NCBI GenBank assembly: GCA_025603075.1
Contig: MU626393.1
Location: forward strand, 1-56,225
Source of the DNA: Neoconidiobolus thromboides FSU 785
Lineage: Eukaryota > Entomophthoromycota > Entomophthoromycetes > Entomophthorales > Neoconidiobolaceae
Reading direction: 5' to 3'
Length of the DNA: 56,225 bases
A program made the translations under genes and the position numbers. Below the pieces are notes generated by a model. That model did not search any database. It was not told where the DNA came from and saw nothing but the letters and a program-made list of their open reading frames with translations. Shown here in pieces: positions 33,862 through 45,335 of the stretch (positions are counted from its first letter, which is position 1; the number at the start of each line of letters is the position of its first letter).

Positions 33862-34542
33862 ATGCAAATTTCGATCCAAACTCTTACCGGAAAGAGTTTT
33901 GCTGTTGAAGCAAACTCAAATGCTACCGTTGCCCAACTTAAAGCTCAAGTTGAAGCTTGTTCTGGAATTCCAAGTGAGCAACAAAGCCTCCTTTTTGCTC
34001 AAAAATCTTTAGATGATGAACTTACCTTAGCTCATTACAATATCTCTACTGAATCCACCCTTCATATGGTTATTGACCTTCTTGGTGGTGGTAAGAAGAG
34101 AAAGAAGAAGAAGTAAGTGAAAAGTTATTGCTTTTTTTTACTTCACGCTTTTTTCTAGGACATCTCACCCCACTTTAATAAGTGTCCTATAATTAAATTA
34201 GTGTCGAAGATTTATTTAAACTAGGTCAAGTGAAAAAAGATACTAATCAAAAATCATTTTATTTTAGTTATACTACCCCAAAGAAAATTAAGCACAAGAA
34301 GAAGAAGGTCAAGCTTCCTGTATTAAAGTTCTATAAAGTTGATGCTGATGGTAAAATTACCCGTCTTCGTCGTGAATGTCCAAACACTGATTGTGGTGCT
34401 GGTAATTATTATTATTAGTTATTTTTTGTAGTTAGATTTAATTTAATTATTAGGTGTCTTCATGGCATGGCACAAGGATCGTCAATATTGTGGTCGTTGT
34501 GGACTCACTTATGTTTTCAACAAAGAAGGAGAACAAGCTTAA
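33862..34542 (+). CDS. RPS31: Divergent ubiquitin fused to 40S ribosomal protein eS31 (S27a)
   Basis: Three exons, 33862-34112, 34268-34401 and 34454-34542, giving 157 residues. Residues 1-76 align with ubiquitin without gaps but differ at many of its near-invariant positions. Kept: L8, K11, K27, K48, V70 and the terminal G75-G76. Changed: K6 to Q, K29 to Q, K33 to C, R42 to S, I44 to L, K63 to T, R72 to D and R74 to L. The eS31 part is ordinary: a basic GGKKRKKKK linker, [16 protein letters not shown], and a zinc ribbon with CPNTDCGAG and CGRCG. A deubiquitinase would cut after G76 and release eS31 into the small subunit. With Asp72 and Leu74 the freed ubiquitin-like part is unlikely to be charged by the ubiquitin E1, so it may act only as a folding chaperone, as proposed for FUBI-eS30. 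The first intron is 155 nt, about three times the local norm. Confidence 0.93.
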
Positions 34543-34648
34543 ATATTAATTATTAAATAAAAAAATCAATATTTATATATCTCTATTTTATGTTTATTTT
34601 ATATAATAATATTAAGTATATTTATATTGTTTTATTTTATATAATAAA

Positions 34649-36125
<1,477 letters not shown>

Positions 36126-36589
36126 TTTGGATAGTTTTATATTCTATTTGATAATTGTAGATTAAAGATTCTCTTTAATTATATTACTAATTTTATGATT
36201 TTATATTTTTTGTTTATCAAACATAATTTTAGTGTATAAATAGATAAGCCAATTAAAAGTAAGCTAATAATCCTCTAATTTAGTTGGATGTTTTAAAAGC
36301 AATTTGGATTTAATATCAATAATATTAAATCTAAGTCAATTTTAACACATTACTATTACTACAAGCTTTAAGATTCAAACTCAATATTAATGCTATGACA
36401 TACATTTATAAAATACAAAATATAATACTTGAAAAGTTTTAACAAAAAAGAAAAAAAAAGTACTTTCAAATTCAATGTTTAGTTTATTTTTCTTGTTATA
36501 TCATTATAAGATTCAACAAATTAAAGATACTTAAAGGTTTTTAATGTATTAGTAAACAACTATAAATTTACTTGAGTATTTTTAAAATT

Positions 36590-37080
36590 AGTTCAACTAA
36601 ATGCCGATGTAAGTAACAAACTCACCATTGATATCAATAGTACCAGTCCTTACCTCCCTTCCATTTCTTGGTACTTTACCTGGGATTTTATTGCAATTCT
36701 ATCATTATAGATAGCGGTTTTTATAAAATTCATTCAAAGATTTATATTTCATAAACTCATCGAAAATATTGTTTAAAGTTTTAATAAGTGTATCAAGTAC
36801 CGATGCTAATTTCAAGCCAATAAGGTAATCTTTTGTATATATGAAGAGTTTTTATATATTTTAATCTATGGTAACACTTCTTTAAAATGTTGATAATCAT
36901 CGCATTCCGAGCTCATATGCCATAAATTATTATTTTTACTAAACAAGTTATCACAGATGGTACTAGATAGGAGGTAATTTTCTTATTTGGCGAGTATCGC
37001 CACAGTTAAACCGTTTAATAATTATTGTGTATAGTTTTTCAATTTCATCAATAGATAAACTATTAAATGTATTAAGTTCA
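36590..37080 (-). pseudogene. Decayed coding remnant, family unknown
   Basis: Minus-strand pieces in several frames have ordinary protein-like composition: LNTFNSLSIDEIEKLYTIII, then RFNCGDTRQIRKLPP, then STICDNLFSKNNNLWHM, LIGLKLASVLDTLIKTLNNI, IPGKVPRNGREVRTG. Stops and frame changes separate them and no introns of normal form join them. I cannot name the family. Confidence 0.4.
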
Positions 37081-37084
37081 TAAT

Positions 37085-37179
37085 GTACATTTTTGACTTC
37101 ATTATTTTTCCATTTTTTAAGCGCTATTTGAGCGGAAAATTTGTTAGTGAAATTCAAAAATGAAAATACATTCCCATAT
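37085..37179 (+). repeat. MITE copy, left end lost
   Basis: Core TTAAGCGCTATTTGAGCGG is intact and the right end is CATTCCCATAT. The left GGGG end is replaced by AATGTACAT. Confidence 0.78.
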
Positions 37180-37610
37180 ACTGAAAAAAACACTCGTACC
37201 TTTATATATCACCCCATATATATACCGTATGAATGTTTTATAACTTCACTTTTAGATCTCAATAAATTACATTCGTCTTCTCCCCTATATTTCTTAAATA
37301 ATAACAATTCGTTAGGATCAAGCTTTAAACAAGGAAGGGTTATAGCTTTTTTATTGGATTTCTTCAAAGAGTTGATTTAAAATAATATCTATAAACATTT
37401 TTTATAGATATCATACCTTTTATGGCAATTTCCAAGAAAAAATCGAATGACCAATTAAAACCTTTGATTTCCAATATTCAAAGAACTAAATATTAAAATA
37501 GTTTATTTTATGAAAGACCTAGCATTAAGCCCAAAACCTAACCTAATCCCAAACCTAACTTTAACACTAATACCAGTTTTTCTTGAAACAATACCTTTTT
37601 GAAAATGTAA

Positions 37611-37716
37611 AGATGGGGATATTCCTTTTGGTTTCATTATTTTTCCATTTTTTAAGCACTATTTGAGTGGAAAGGTTGTTGGTAAAATTCTTAAACAAAA
37701 AAATACATCCCCAGAT
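37611..37716 (+). repeat. MITE copy
   Basis: Complete; starts AGATGGGGATA and ends CATCCCCAGAT. Confidence 0.85.
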
Positions 37717-37759
37717 AATCTATATGGAAAATCGAATTCATAATATTAATATTGATTAT

Positions 37760-37864
37760 ATATGGGAGGTATTTTTATTTTATTTTATCGCTTTTTCTAT
37801 TTTTTAAGTGCTGTTTGAGTGGAAAAAATGTTAGTAAAATCCTTAACAAAATACATCCTCATAT
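37760..37864 (+). repeat. MITE copy, first of an inverted pair
   Basis: Starts ATATGGGAGGT and ends CATCCTCATAT. An inverted copy follows after 11 bp. Confidence 0.82.
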
Positions 37865-37875
37865 ATTCATAATAA

Positions 37876-37980
37876 ATATGGGGATATGTTTTTTTGTTTA
37901 AGAATTTTACTACAATTTTTCCGCCCAAATAGCGCTCAAAAAATGGAAAAATAATGAAACCAAAAAAAACAGTCCCATAT
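37876..37980 (-). repeat. MITE copy, second of an inverted pair
   Basis: Starts ATATGGGGATATG and ends CAGTCCCATAT, in the opposite orientation to the copy at 37760. Confidence 0.85.
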
Positions 37981-38590
37981 GCTAATCGGGGTTGATCAAG
38001 AATTAACTTAATCTTTAAATTATAGCTTATAAACTTAATCTCAGAATATTGAAAATAAAGTTTTTGATTAGCCACTTGACTTTTTTTCTTAGAAAATTAC
38101 CATAAAAGGTATGATGTCTATAAAAAAATGCTTTATAAGATAGATGTCTTTTGCCTTTAGAATGACCCCATTTATTAAAATAAAATGGATTAAATAAAGC
38201 AAAATTTAAGTTGGTTTAAAATATGAAAGTGGACATTAATTTAGTGATTGAAGTAACTAATATAACAGTTTTAAAATAAACTTGATTCATAATAATTTTA
38301 TAATTTTAATTAAAAGTGTTTCTACTCAAATTTGATTAAAGTAAACAAATAATAATGTAAGTTTAACATTAAACACCCGAGCTATATAATCTAAGATTCT
38401 ATTGATAAGAATAATCATTTTAATTTTCAATTCTAAAATAATCAAACTTTTATTTCAATGTGATTTGAAATATCAAACAAAAAATTGAGAAAATGGCTTA
38501 AAATTAGTCAAATAAAAGAGTTTTGAAGTCACTCAAAATACTATTCAAGGACATGAAACGTTTTAAAAAATAATATATTAAATATTTTAG

Positions 38591-38597
38591 TATAAAA
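38591..38597 (+). promoter_or_regulatory. TATA box of small secreted protein gene
   Basis: TATAAAA, 90 bp before the ATG at 38687. Confidence 0.5.
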
Positions 38598-38686
38598 GAG
38601 AATAATAAAAATATTCTAAACTTTTAAATTTTTTGTTTTATTTAAATTTCCGATACTTCTTCTTCAAGAAATCAACTGTTATAATT

Positions 38687-38890
38687 ATGAAATTATCTTT
38701 TCTATCTTTTTTTTCTTTATTAATAATTACTGTCCAAAGTTTACCTATTGGAAAACTAACAACTGCTTCTTCCAAAAGGCTACCAAAGATATCCACTGAA
38801 AAAGGTACCTTTGAAGTTAATAAAAACAATATGCTTCATAAACTCCAAGTCGAAAATTTACCAGCTAAAAATGATTTAGCTTATATTTAA
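38687..38890 (+). CDS. Small secreted protein of unknown function
   Basis: Single exon, 67 residues. The chosen ATG gives a typical signal peptide: MKLSFLSFFSLLIITVQSLP, with a basic n-region, a hydrophobic core and likely cleavage near residue 18-20. The mature part is about 48 residues, hydrophilic and Lys/Asn-rich, with no cysteines. An upstream in-frame ATG at 38633 would put 18 extra residues in front of the signal and is less likely. The gene has a TATAAAA box, unlike most genes here. No family recognised. Confidence 0.62.
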   Translation: MKLSFLSFFSLLIITVQSLPIGKLTTASSKRLPKISTEKGTFEVNKNNMLHKLQVENLPAKNDLAYI

Positions 38891-39353
38891 GGATATTATT
38901 TTAACTCTTGCTTATAGATAAGGATATGAATATGAATATCTTTTTCTTTCTTTTTCTTTTATATATTTGATATTTTTAAATAATTTTTATAAATTACTAT
39001 TTTCTGGATAAGTTATTATGGTGGGTTGATTTTGTAATAAATAGTTAATTTTTTTATTAATTATTTTATCCTTATTTTTTGTTATTTTGATTATTATTTG
39101 CAAATAAAATATCAATAATCCTTTAAGTATAAAGCTAAATTAAAAACAATATGGGGATGTATTTTTTCATTTAAGAGTTTTACCAGTAATCTTTTGCTCG
39201 AATAGCGCTTAAAAAATGGAAAAAATGATGAAATCAAAAAGAACATCCCTATATATTGAATTCGAAATAGCAATCAAGTTTTATAAAAACATTACTTGAC
39301 TTCAACCTTAAATTTTAAAAAAGTTTTATAACTAACTTTATACATTTATTGTC
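38891..39353. other. Convergent spacer with a MITE
   Basis: Lies between the small secreted protein gene and the 3' end of SEC1. It holds the MITE at 39149; I see nothing else. Confidence 0.6.
39149..39254 (-). repeat. MITE copy, inverted
   Basis: Complete; starts ATATGGGGATG and ends CATCCCTATAT. It lies 100 bp beyond the SEC1 stop. Confidence 0.86.
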
Positions 39354-41755
39354 TTATCGAAAATACATAAACTTAGGTATATTAAATGATTTACTACCAG
39401 CTTGTTGATTTGGTGCATTACCCTCATTAGAATTGCGTGAGGGAGGTGGGGTTTTACCACTTTTCTTAGGCTCCAAATTACTTCTTGAACTATCAATGGA
39501 ACTTTGTTGGGAATGTAAAGCTTGTTTCCAAGGGGCTTGGATTGAAGTAGGACTTGGGGTAGGTAGAGGAGAAGGTAAGCCATCTGCGCTAATTCTTCCA
39601 TGATCTCTTTTACTAGTTGGTAAACTAGCTGCTTTAAAACTCATACCACTTAGACAATTAATAAAATCGGCAGGTGTAGCAATATTAGTAGTACCAACAA
39701 AGATATCTCGATGTAAAGCTTTTGATATTTCATAAGCTGAACGTATTTCACTATAGGACATACCACCTGCCATAAATAATATAATGGGTCCTGCTTGTGC
39801 TTTTTTAGATGAATTTTTAGCAGTGGGGTTCGACTCATGTGCTTTCTTTTGCCAATTAGGTCGATTTACTCTTAACGATCTTATTGGATTTTTTATTTGT
39901 ATGGATTCTTCTTCTTTAACAAATGGAAATTCTTCAGGTGTAATTGTTTTTGATATTTGATCCAATATTACTTTTTTAAATTGAGGTGTATATCTTGATA
40001 ATGCATAAGGATTTTCATCCTCATCTTTTGGCTTAACATTCCTACGGAATGGGTTCACAAACCTTGAAGTTTCTTTTGGTTTAATCTAAAATAGTGAATT
40101 TATTATTATTGTTATTATTATTATTATTATTTATTTTACCAATGGTTTATTTGATAATAAATAACTAAAATTATTTAAGGACATTTTTTCCTCATCTGAT
40201 AAACCAGCATGAGTTTCTAATCTTCTACGGTCATAATCCGTTTGTTTTGAAGCTGTCAAAGTCAATAAAAGTCTTAGTTTCTTTTGACTACTAAGACTTG
40301 GATTAGTCAACAAAGGTGCTAAGTTAGCGATTATATTTTTAACAGGTTCACCTTCTGCAGTTAATCCAATGGATATATTTTGTTCTGTATCAATAGCTGG
40401 ATCTAAATTTTGATTTTTAATTAAATCCATACAACGAGCAGCAATATCCATATGAACCGAAAATCGTTTACTGATTTCTTGTAACTCAGGTACTGAAGAA
40501 ATTATATCCCTCATCTCTTGTAAAGAGGCATTATTACCTCCTTTTGCTCTTTTTAACATGTTTGCCGCTGCTGGATTTTCATTAACAGATGCTTTAAATT
40601 GCTTTACAAGTTCTTGTATACAATCGGCAATATGCATATGTCGTAATGAATTCCATACTGGATCAGATTCATCAAGTATAACTTCTTCTTCTACTTCAAT
40701 TCCTAAGCCATTAACATATTTATGACTAATAATTAGTTAACAACATCTCTCTCTATATTGTACACATAGTATTACCTGTATCTCTTTCCATCTTCTAAAC
40801 CAAGTAAATCAGCTACCATTGCTTGATAAGTAAGTTCATGTAAAATAGGAGCAAATGGATCAATTGATCTATCTGTTATTATTAATACAGCTCTACCTCT
40901 AGAAGACACATCTTTGGTCTAAAGTTATAAATAAATTAAATCATCAACAGCAAACTAAACTTACTGGAAACTCTGGATGTTTTGAAGTATAACTATCTAA
41001 TTCCGATTGTAATGCTAAAGCGATTGCTTGTGGATTATTTAAACCAGTTTCAATGGCTTGATATCGAATAACTGGATTTTCATTTAAACTTATACAAACG
41101 GAAGCTAACTTGAAACTTATTAATACAACTGGCTAGCTTAAAAATGTAGTTTACCTTTTCAGCAATCAATTGAATCTCAGCTCTACTTTTACTTGTTGAA
41201 GAGCAATATAAGTTCACAAATGAGTCTTCTTTTTTAAAATTAAAAACTTTTGACTCAAAAGGAAAGTAAGTAATATGGATCACTTTATACTTAAAAAAGT
41301 TTGAAGAAGCGGAAGAACTTAATAATTGAGTAATCTCCGAGCTTGGTTCGTTTAAAAAGAAAATTTTGGCTGATTTAAATTTAGGGGTTTTTACAGGAAA
41401 ATCTCTTATTATTAATTCTACATTACTTAAAGATGGTGTAACAAAATAAATGGCTACTTGAGTCGGTGCTGGATTCTTTTTGGTTGTTATAAGTTCAATG
41501 GCTATTAAGTTGGATTAATCAATTGATTTTTAAAGCTTCTTTTTGCTTTTACCTGTAACGTTTTCAGATAGTAAATCAAAATCTTGGCATGCTGAATGAA
41601 ATATGTTTTTAGCATATGGATCCATAATCACTATTTTCCATACATTGTTCCCAAACGCTTTGACAGTGCCAACAAACCCTTAAATTGATTTAACTTCATC
41701 TATTGATTATATAATAGTATTTACCTTCTCTTACTAACTCTATGAAGGAAGTCAT
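39354..41755 (-). CDS. SEC1: Sec1/Munc18-family protein, exocytic Sec1
   Basis: Minus strand, seven exons: 41725-41755, 41553-41678, 41155-41501, 40965-41108, 40776-40918, 40140-40725 and 39354-40085, giving 702 residues, long for SM proteins (about 600-725) and like fungal Sec1. Signs of the family: [18 protein letters not shown] near the start, the hallmark [20 protein letters not shown] followed by [13 protein letters not shown], then a helical domain 3, and near the end [20 protein letters not shown], which is the SM C-terminal strand-helix signature. The last ~100 residues are Ser/Pro-rich and disordered, as in yeast Sec1. Sec1 binds assembled exocytic SNARE complexes at the plasma membrane; the Snc-type R-SNARE at 9780 would be one partner. 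Introns are 46-54 nt. Confidence 0.92.
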
Positions 41756-42255
41756 AGTGATTCTAAATTATTTGCTATTAACTTAATAAAATAAAAATAA
41801 AATAAAATTGATGCTATTTTGAATTAAAGTTATTTCTAAACTTAAATTTCTTAAATTTTAAAAGTTCCTTGGCAGGCTTGGAAAGTGGGTGGCTCAAAAT
41901 TTGTTATAAAAATAAAAAAACCAAGTTTGTTAATTTAGTTTATAACTATTGTAGCATTTTATCTATTATTTAATAATGAATTGTCACATTACAATATTTA
42001 TTGAATTTTTGTAGTACCAAATTATAGGTTTAATAAAACTATTTTTGATATGATACAAATATAAATAATAAAATAAAAAACAAAAATTAAATCAAATATT
42101 AAAACGAATTTATAGCCAATAATTATAAAAGGCGAAGGGAAGAGAGCTTGAATTTAAGGGCCATAAATCAAAAGAATTAAATATTTAACAGAAATGGAAG
42201 CAAATGAATGAATATCAACTTAAACTTAAAGCTTCCCTTTTCTGAAAATTAAAAA
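41756..42255. other. SEC1 promoter / SCD6 3' flank
   Basis: 500-bp spacer between tandem minus-strand genes. I see no repeat or coding signal. Confidence 0.55.
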
Positions 42256-43535
42256 TTATTGTGCATTAGAGCTACCTCTTCTTTCACCTCGACCATTATA
42301 ATAACCACCCCTACCTCTTCCTCTTCCACCACGAAAGTTACCACGATAATTATATCTTCCGCCTTGATTTCTTTGTACAAAAGTTTCTCCAAAAGTTTCT
42401 GTATTAGTAAAACGCTCTTGTTGAACCAAAGCTCTCCTATCCCTAATTTTATTAAGTATGAATTTAAAATGAAAAGAATCTTATCCTTACTTGCTATCTA
42501 ATCGGTCTTTAGCGTCGCATGAAATATTATCAAAAAAGGATGATTTTTTATTGTAAAAGTCTTTGGCATCAATATTGGAATTGTCTTGATCGGAATCAGT
42601 TTGACTTGACTTTCCGATTTGCGACTTACTAAACTGAGCGTTGAAAGCATCAAAATCAAAATCAGTTTTTGGAATAGTATTATTTCCATTGTTTTTGTTG
42701 TAATTTCCTTTATAAGGTTTACGATTCTGATTTTGGTTTTGATAATTGTTTTGGTGTTGATTATGTTGGTTTTGGTGTTGATTATGTTGGTTTTGATTAT
42801 GATATTGACTTTGGTTTTGATTTTGGTTGTATTCTAAAAATATTTAATAAATATTTTAATACAAAAAGCAAGGAATATTTACTTTGATAGTGTGGTTTGG
42901 TATTAGCTTGTTCGCTAGGTGCTGAAGGGTCTACAAAAGTGGGAGCTGAAAGCTCAGCTTTTTCTTCAGCTACTTTTTGAACTGGAATCTAAATTAATAA
43001 ATTAATATTAGTAGTTTTAAAATATAAAGATTATTACAGATTCAGGTTGGGGGATCGCATTATATTGATTAGGTTTATTATTTTGCTGAATAGACTCATA
43101 ACTAAAAGTTGATTGAGGCTTAGCATCAAATAATGACTAAATAAGATTTAATTTGGTTTAATTTCATAATAATTTTAAAATTTCTTACATAACCAAAATT
43201 AAGATCGTTTACTTTCTTTTTAGCAGCCTCGATATAAGCTGGATCTTCTCTTGAAAAATAGAAAATTTCATCAGATGGAAAAACCATGAACACTACTTCA
43301 TTCAAATCTGGTTGAATTTCATGGGCACCACCTCCTAATCTCCCTTCTGAGCCTAAATGAAATACTACAACACATCATCAGTACCACGATTTTCCAAATT
43401 ATTTATAAATTTACCATTTCCTAAACTGATTGTTCTTAAACTAGCGTCAATCTTGATCAAATTTCCCACATATTTCAAACCATTCTTTTTATTAATGAAG
43501 GAGTATAGTTCTCCTATAGCTACGCGGTTGGCCAT
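42256..43535 (-). CDS. SCD6: LSM14/Scd6-family mRNA repressor
   Basis: Minus strand, six exons: 43415-43535, 43189-43352, 43038-43136, 42883-42988, 42491-42833 and 42256-42442, giving 339 residues. An LSm14-type Sm domain opens the protein (LKYVGNLIKIDASLRTISLGN, then PSDEIFYFSREDPAYI). A Gln/Asn/His-rich region with near-repeats (QNQHNQH) covers about 165-205. Next is DFDFDAFNAQF, the FFD box (KKSSFFDNIS, about 260-270), the TFG box (NTETFGE) and a C-terminal RGG tract (FRGGRGRGRGG). This full order defines Scd6/RAP55/LSM14, which represses translation initiation and activates decapping in P bodies, where EDC4 (27212) also acts. The first intron encodes no competing domain. Confidence 0.95.
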
Positions 43536-44134
43536 GTTGCTTAACTACCAATATCCTCCTCGTTAAAGCAGTGTACTACTGCTTACAATTTATCAATGGT
43601 TGCTTGCGCTTAGCAGAAGTTTGTCGTTGATCCTGGCTTTTTGCATCCATCATCATTTTTCCTTAGCTTGCTTTTGTCATCATCAAATCTTAGCTGAAAC
43701 GCAACCACTGAAATCATTTTGAATGTGGTCACGTAAGGGGAATTGATTGGTTGTATTTTTAGGCTAGCGTTTTAATTGGATTGTTTTTTAAGGATTTTGT
43801 TAGAGCGATGATTTTTTTAGTAATGCTTTTTTATCGAACTTATGTTATTTTAGCAAAATCCCTTATTTCCAATTAAAAACGAATGAATATTTATATAATA
43901 CGACATGAGCAGCATTTAAATAGTAATTTAAATATATTTATTTTGACTTTATTAAAATGATTTTTGAAGAAATATTTGTACAGCTTTTTTTATTTAAAAA
44001 TTCATGTAATAAATTTTTCAAGCTTAAATATAAAAACAAGTTTTTTCGCTTCCTTATTGTCCGTTTTTTATAGCATAAAATACAAAAGAATATTAGTTTA
44101 ATAAAACTTGCTATGATTTTCAATTTCAAATTAT

Positions 44135-44231
44135 TTGTGGATGCATTTTTTAAGAATTTTATCAACAATCTTTCCACTTAAATAGCGCTTAAAAGATAGA
44201 AAAAGTATGAAACCAAAAACATTACCCTTTA
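44135..44231 (-). repeat. MITE copy, inverted, diverged
   Basis: Core TAAATAGCGCTTAAAAGAT is clear; the ends (TGTGGATG, CATTACCC) are diverged. Confidence 0.72.
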
Positions 44232-44419
44232 TTCATGTATCTCTTACATTAGTATAAACATAGTATTCATTTAAATGGTGTTGGAAAACAGTTCTTATAC
44301 ACTAATATAATCTTAAACAACATCCATGGTATTAGTTTAAAGTCTTATAGAACATGTTTGGTATAGTATAAACCTATAATTTATGGTAAATTATCTAGTA
44401 ATCAAAAAATGAACATTGA

Positions 44420-44526
44420 ATATGGAGATGTTTTTTTTGATTCCATTACTTTTCCATTTTTTAAGCGCTATTTGAGTGGAAAGGTTGTTAATAAAATTTT
44501 TAAATGAAAAAATACACCCCTACATA
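44420..44526 (+). repeat. MITE copy
   Basis: Starts ATATGGAGATG and ends CACCCCTACATAT, with an intact TTAAGCGCTATTTGAGTGG core. Confidence 0.85.
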
Positions 44527-45335
44527 TTAATGTTTATAAAAGATTTCTTTATCATTTTATCTACTACTTGTTTAATGATATACTAAATAATTAGTTGTAT
44601 CTTATTTAAATCAATGTTTTTGTTTTTTTGTTAATTAGTTTATTAAAACTTAAGCTGTGATAGTTACCTCGAAAATGTTGATGATATTTACAAAAACTGA
44701 TATTTGTACACATCAAGGATAATTAAAATGCTAAAGCTGACAAAATATTCAATGCAATAAACTTTAACAATCTTTTACCCTAGTCAAAATCTTCAAATCA
44801 TTTAGTAAGCTTCTTATATTGTAAATAAATAATCCATTAGTATTGAATGATAATAACATCTATTAAGCTAATTTAAGCAATAGTAATTAAAACTGAAATA
44901 CAAGTTATTTATTCAGAGGTTCGTATTCTGTTAATTAAAAGCCAATTTTAGTATTATTATAATAAATGACAGTTTATAAAAATTAATATAAAATGCAAGT
45001 ATCTTTTATGATTTAAAGACAAAAGTATGAAGGTGTTGATTGTTATCTTTAATCAAAACTAGTTTATAAATTAAATAATACTGATCAAAACCCAATTTTA
45101 GATAAAACATTGAACAGTTTATAATATATTTACTTATAAAATAATAGGTTATAACCTCTTGACTAAATTAAATATAGCATTAGCCCTATTTTATAAATGC
45201 GCTGTTTGATAATGTTATTTGAAAATGAAAGTTCAAAGTTAAAACAAAAAGTAGTGTATAATAATTCAATTCTATTTAAAGGACAATACAATAGGGTAAT
45301 AAAATAAAAAAGCGGATAAATGTGGACATAAACAC

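Larger units (their letters stand above)
36126..38686. other. MITE-rich gene-free region with one decayed coding stretch
   Basis: Contains four MITEs (37085, 37611, 37760, 37876) and a decayed minus-strand coding stretch (36590-37080). The remaining sequence shows nothing recognisable. Confidence 0.6.
43536..45335. other. 1.8-kb gene-free region with two MITEs
   Basis: Contains MITEs at 44135 and 44420. An inverted CCAAT motif (GATTGGTTG) about 210 bp upstream of the SCD6 start may be promoter. The rest shows nothing. Confidence 0.55.

Noticed and set aside
37797-38075. 92-codon minus-strand frame
   Set aside because: Runs through two MITE copies; it reflects repeat sequence, as do the frames at 36963-37193 (in part), 43938-44177 and 52612-52794.
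42619-42837. 72-codon plus-strand frame of Val/Leu/Ile repeats
   Set aside because: Antisense of the Gln/Asn repeat of SCD6.
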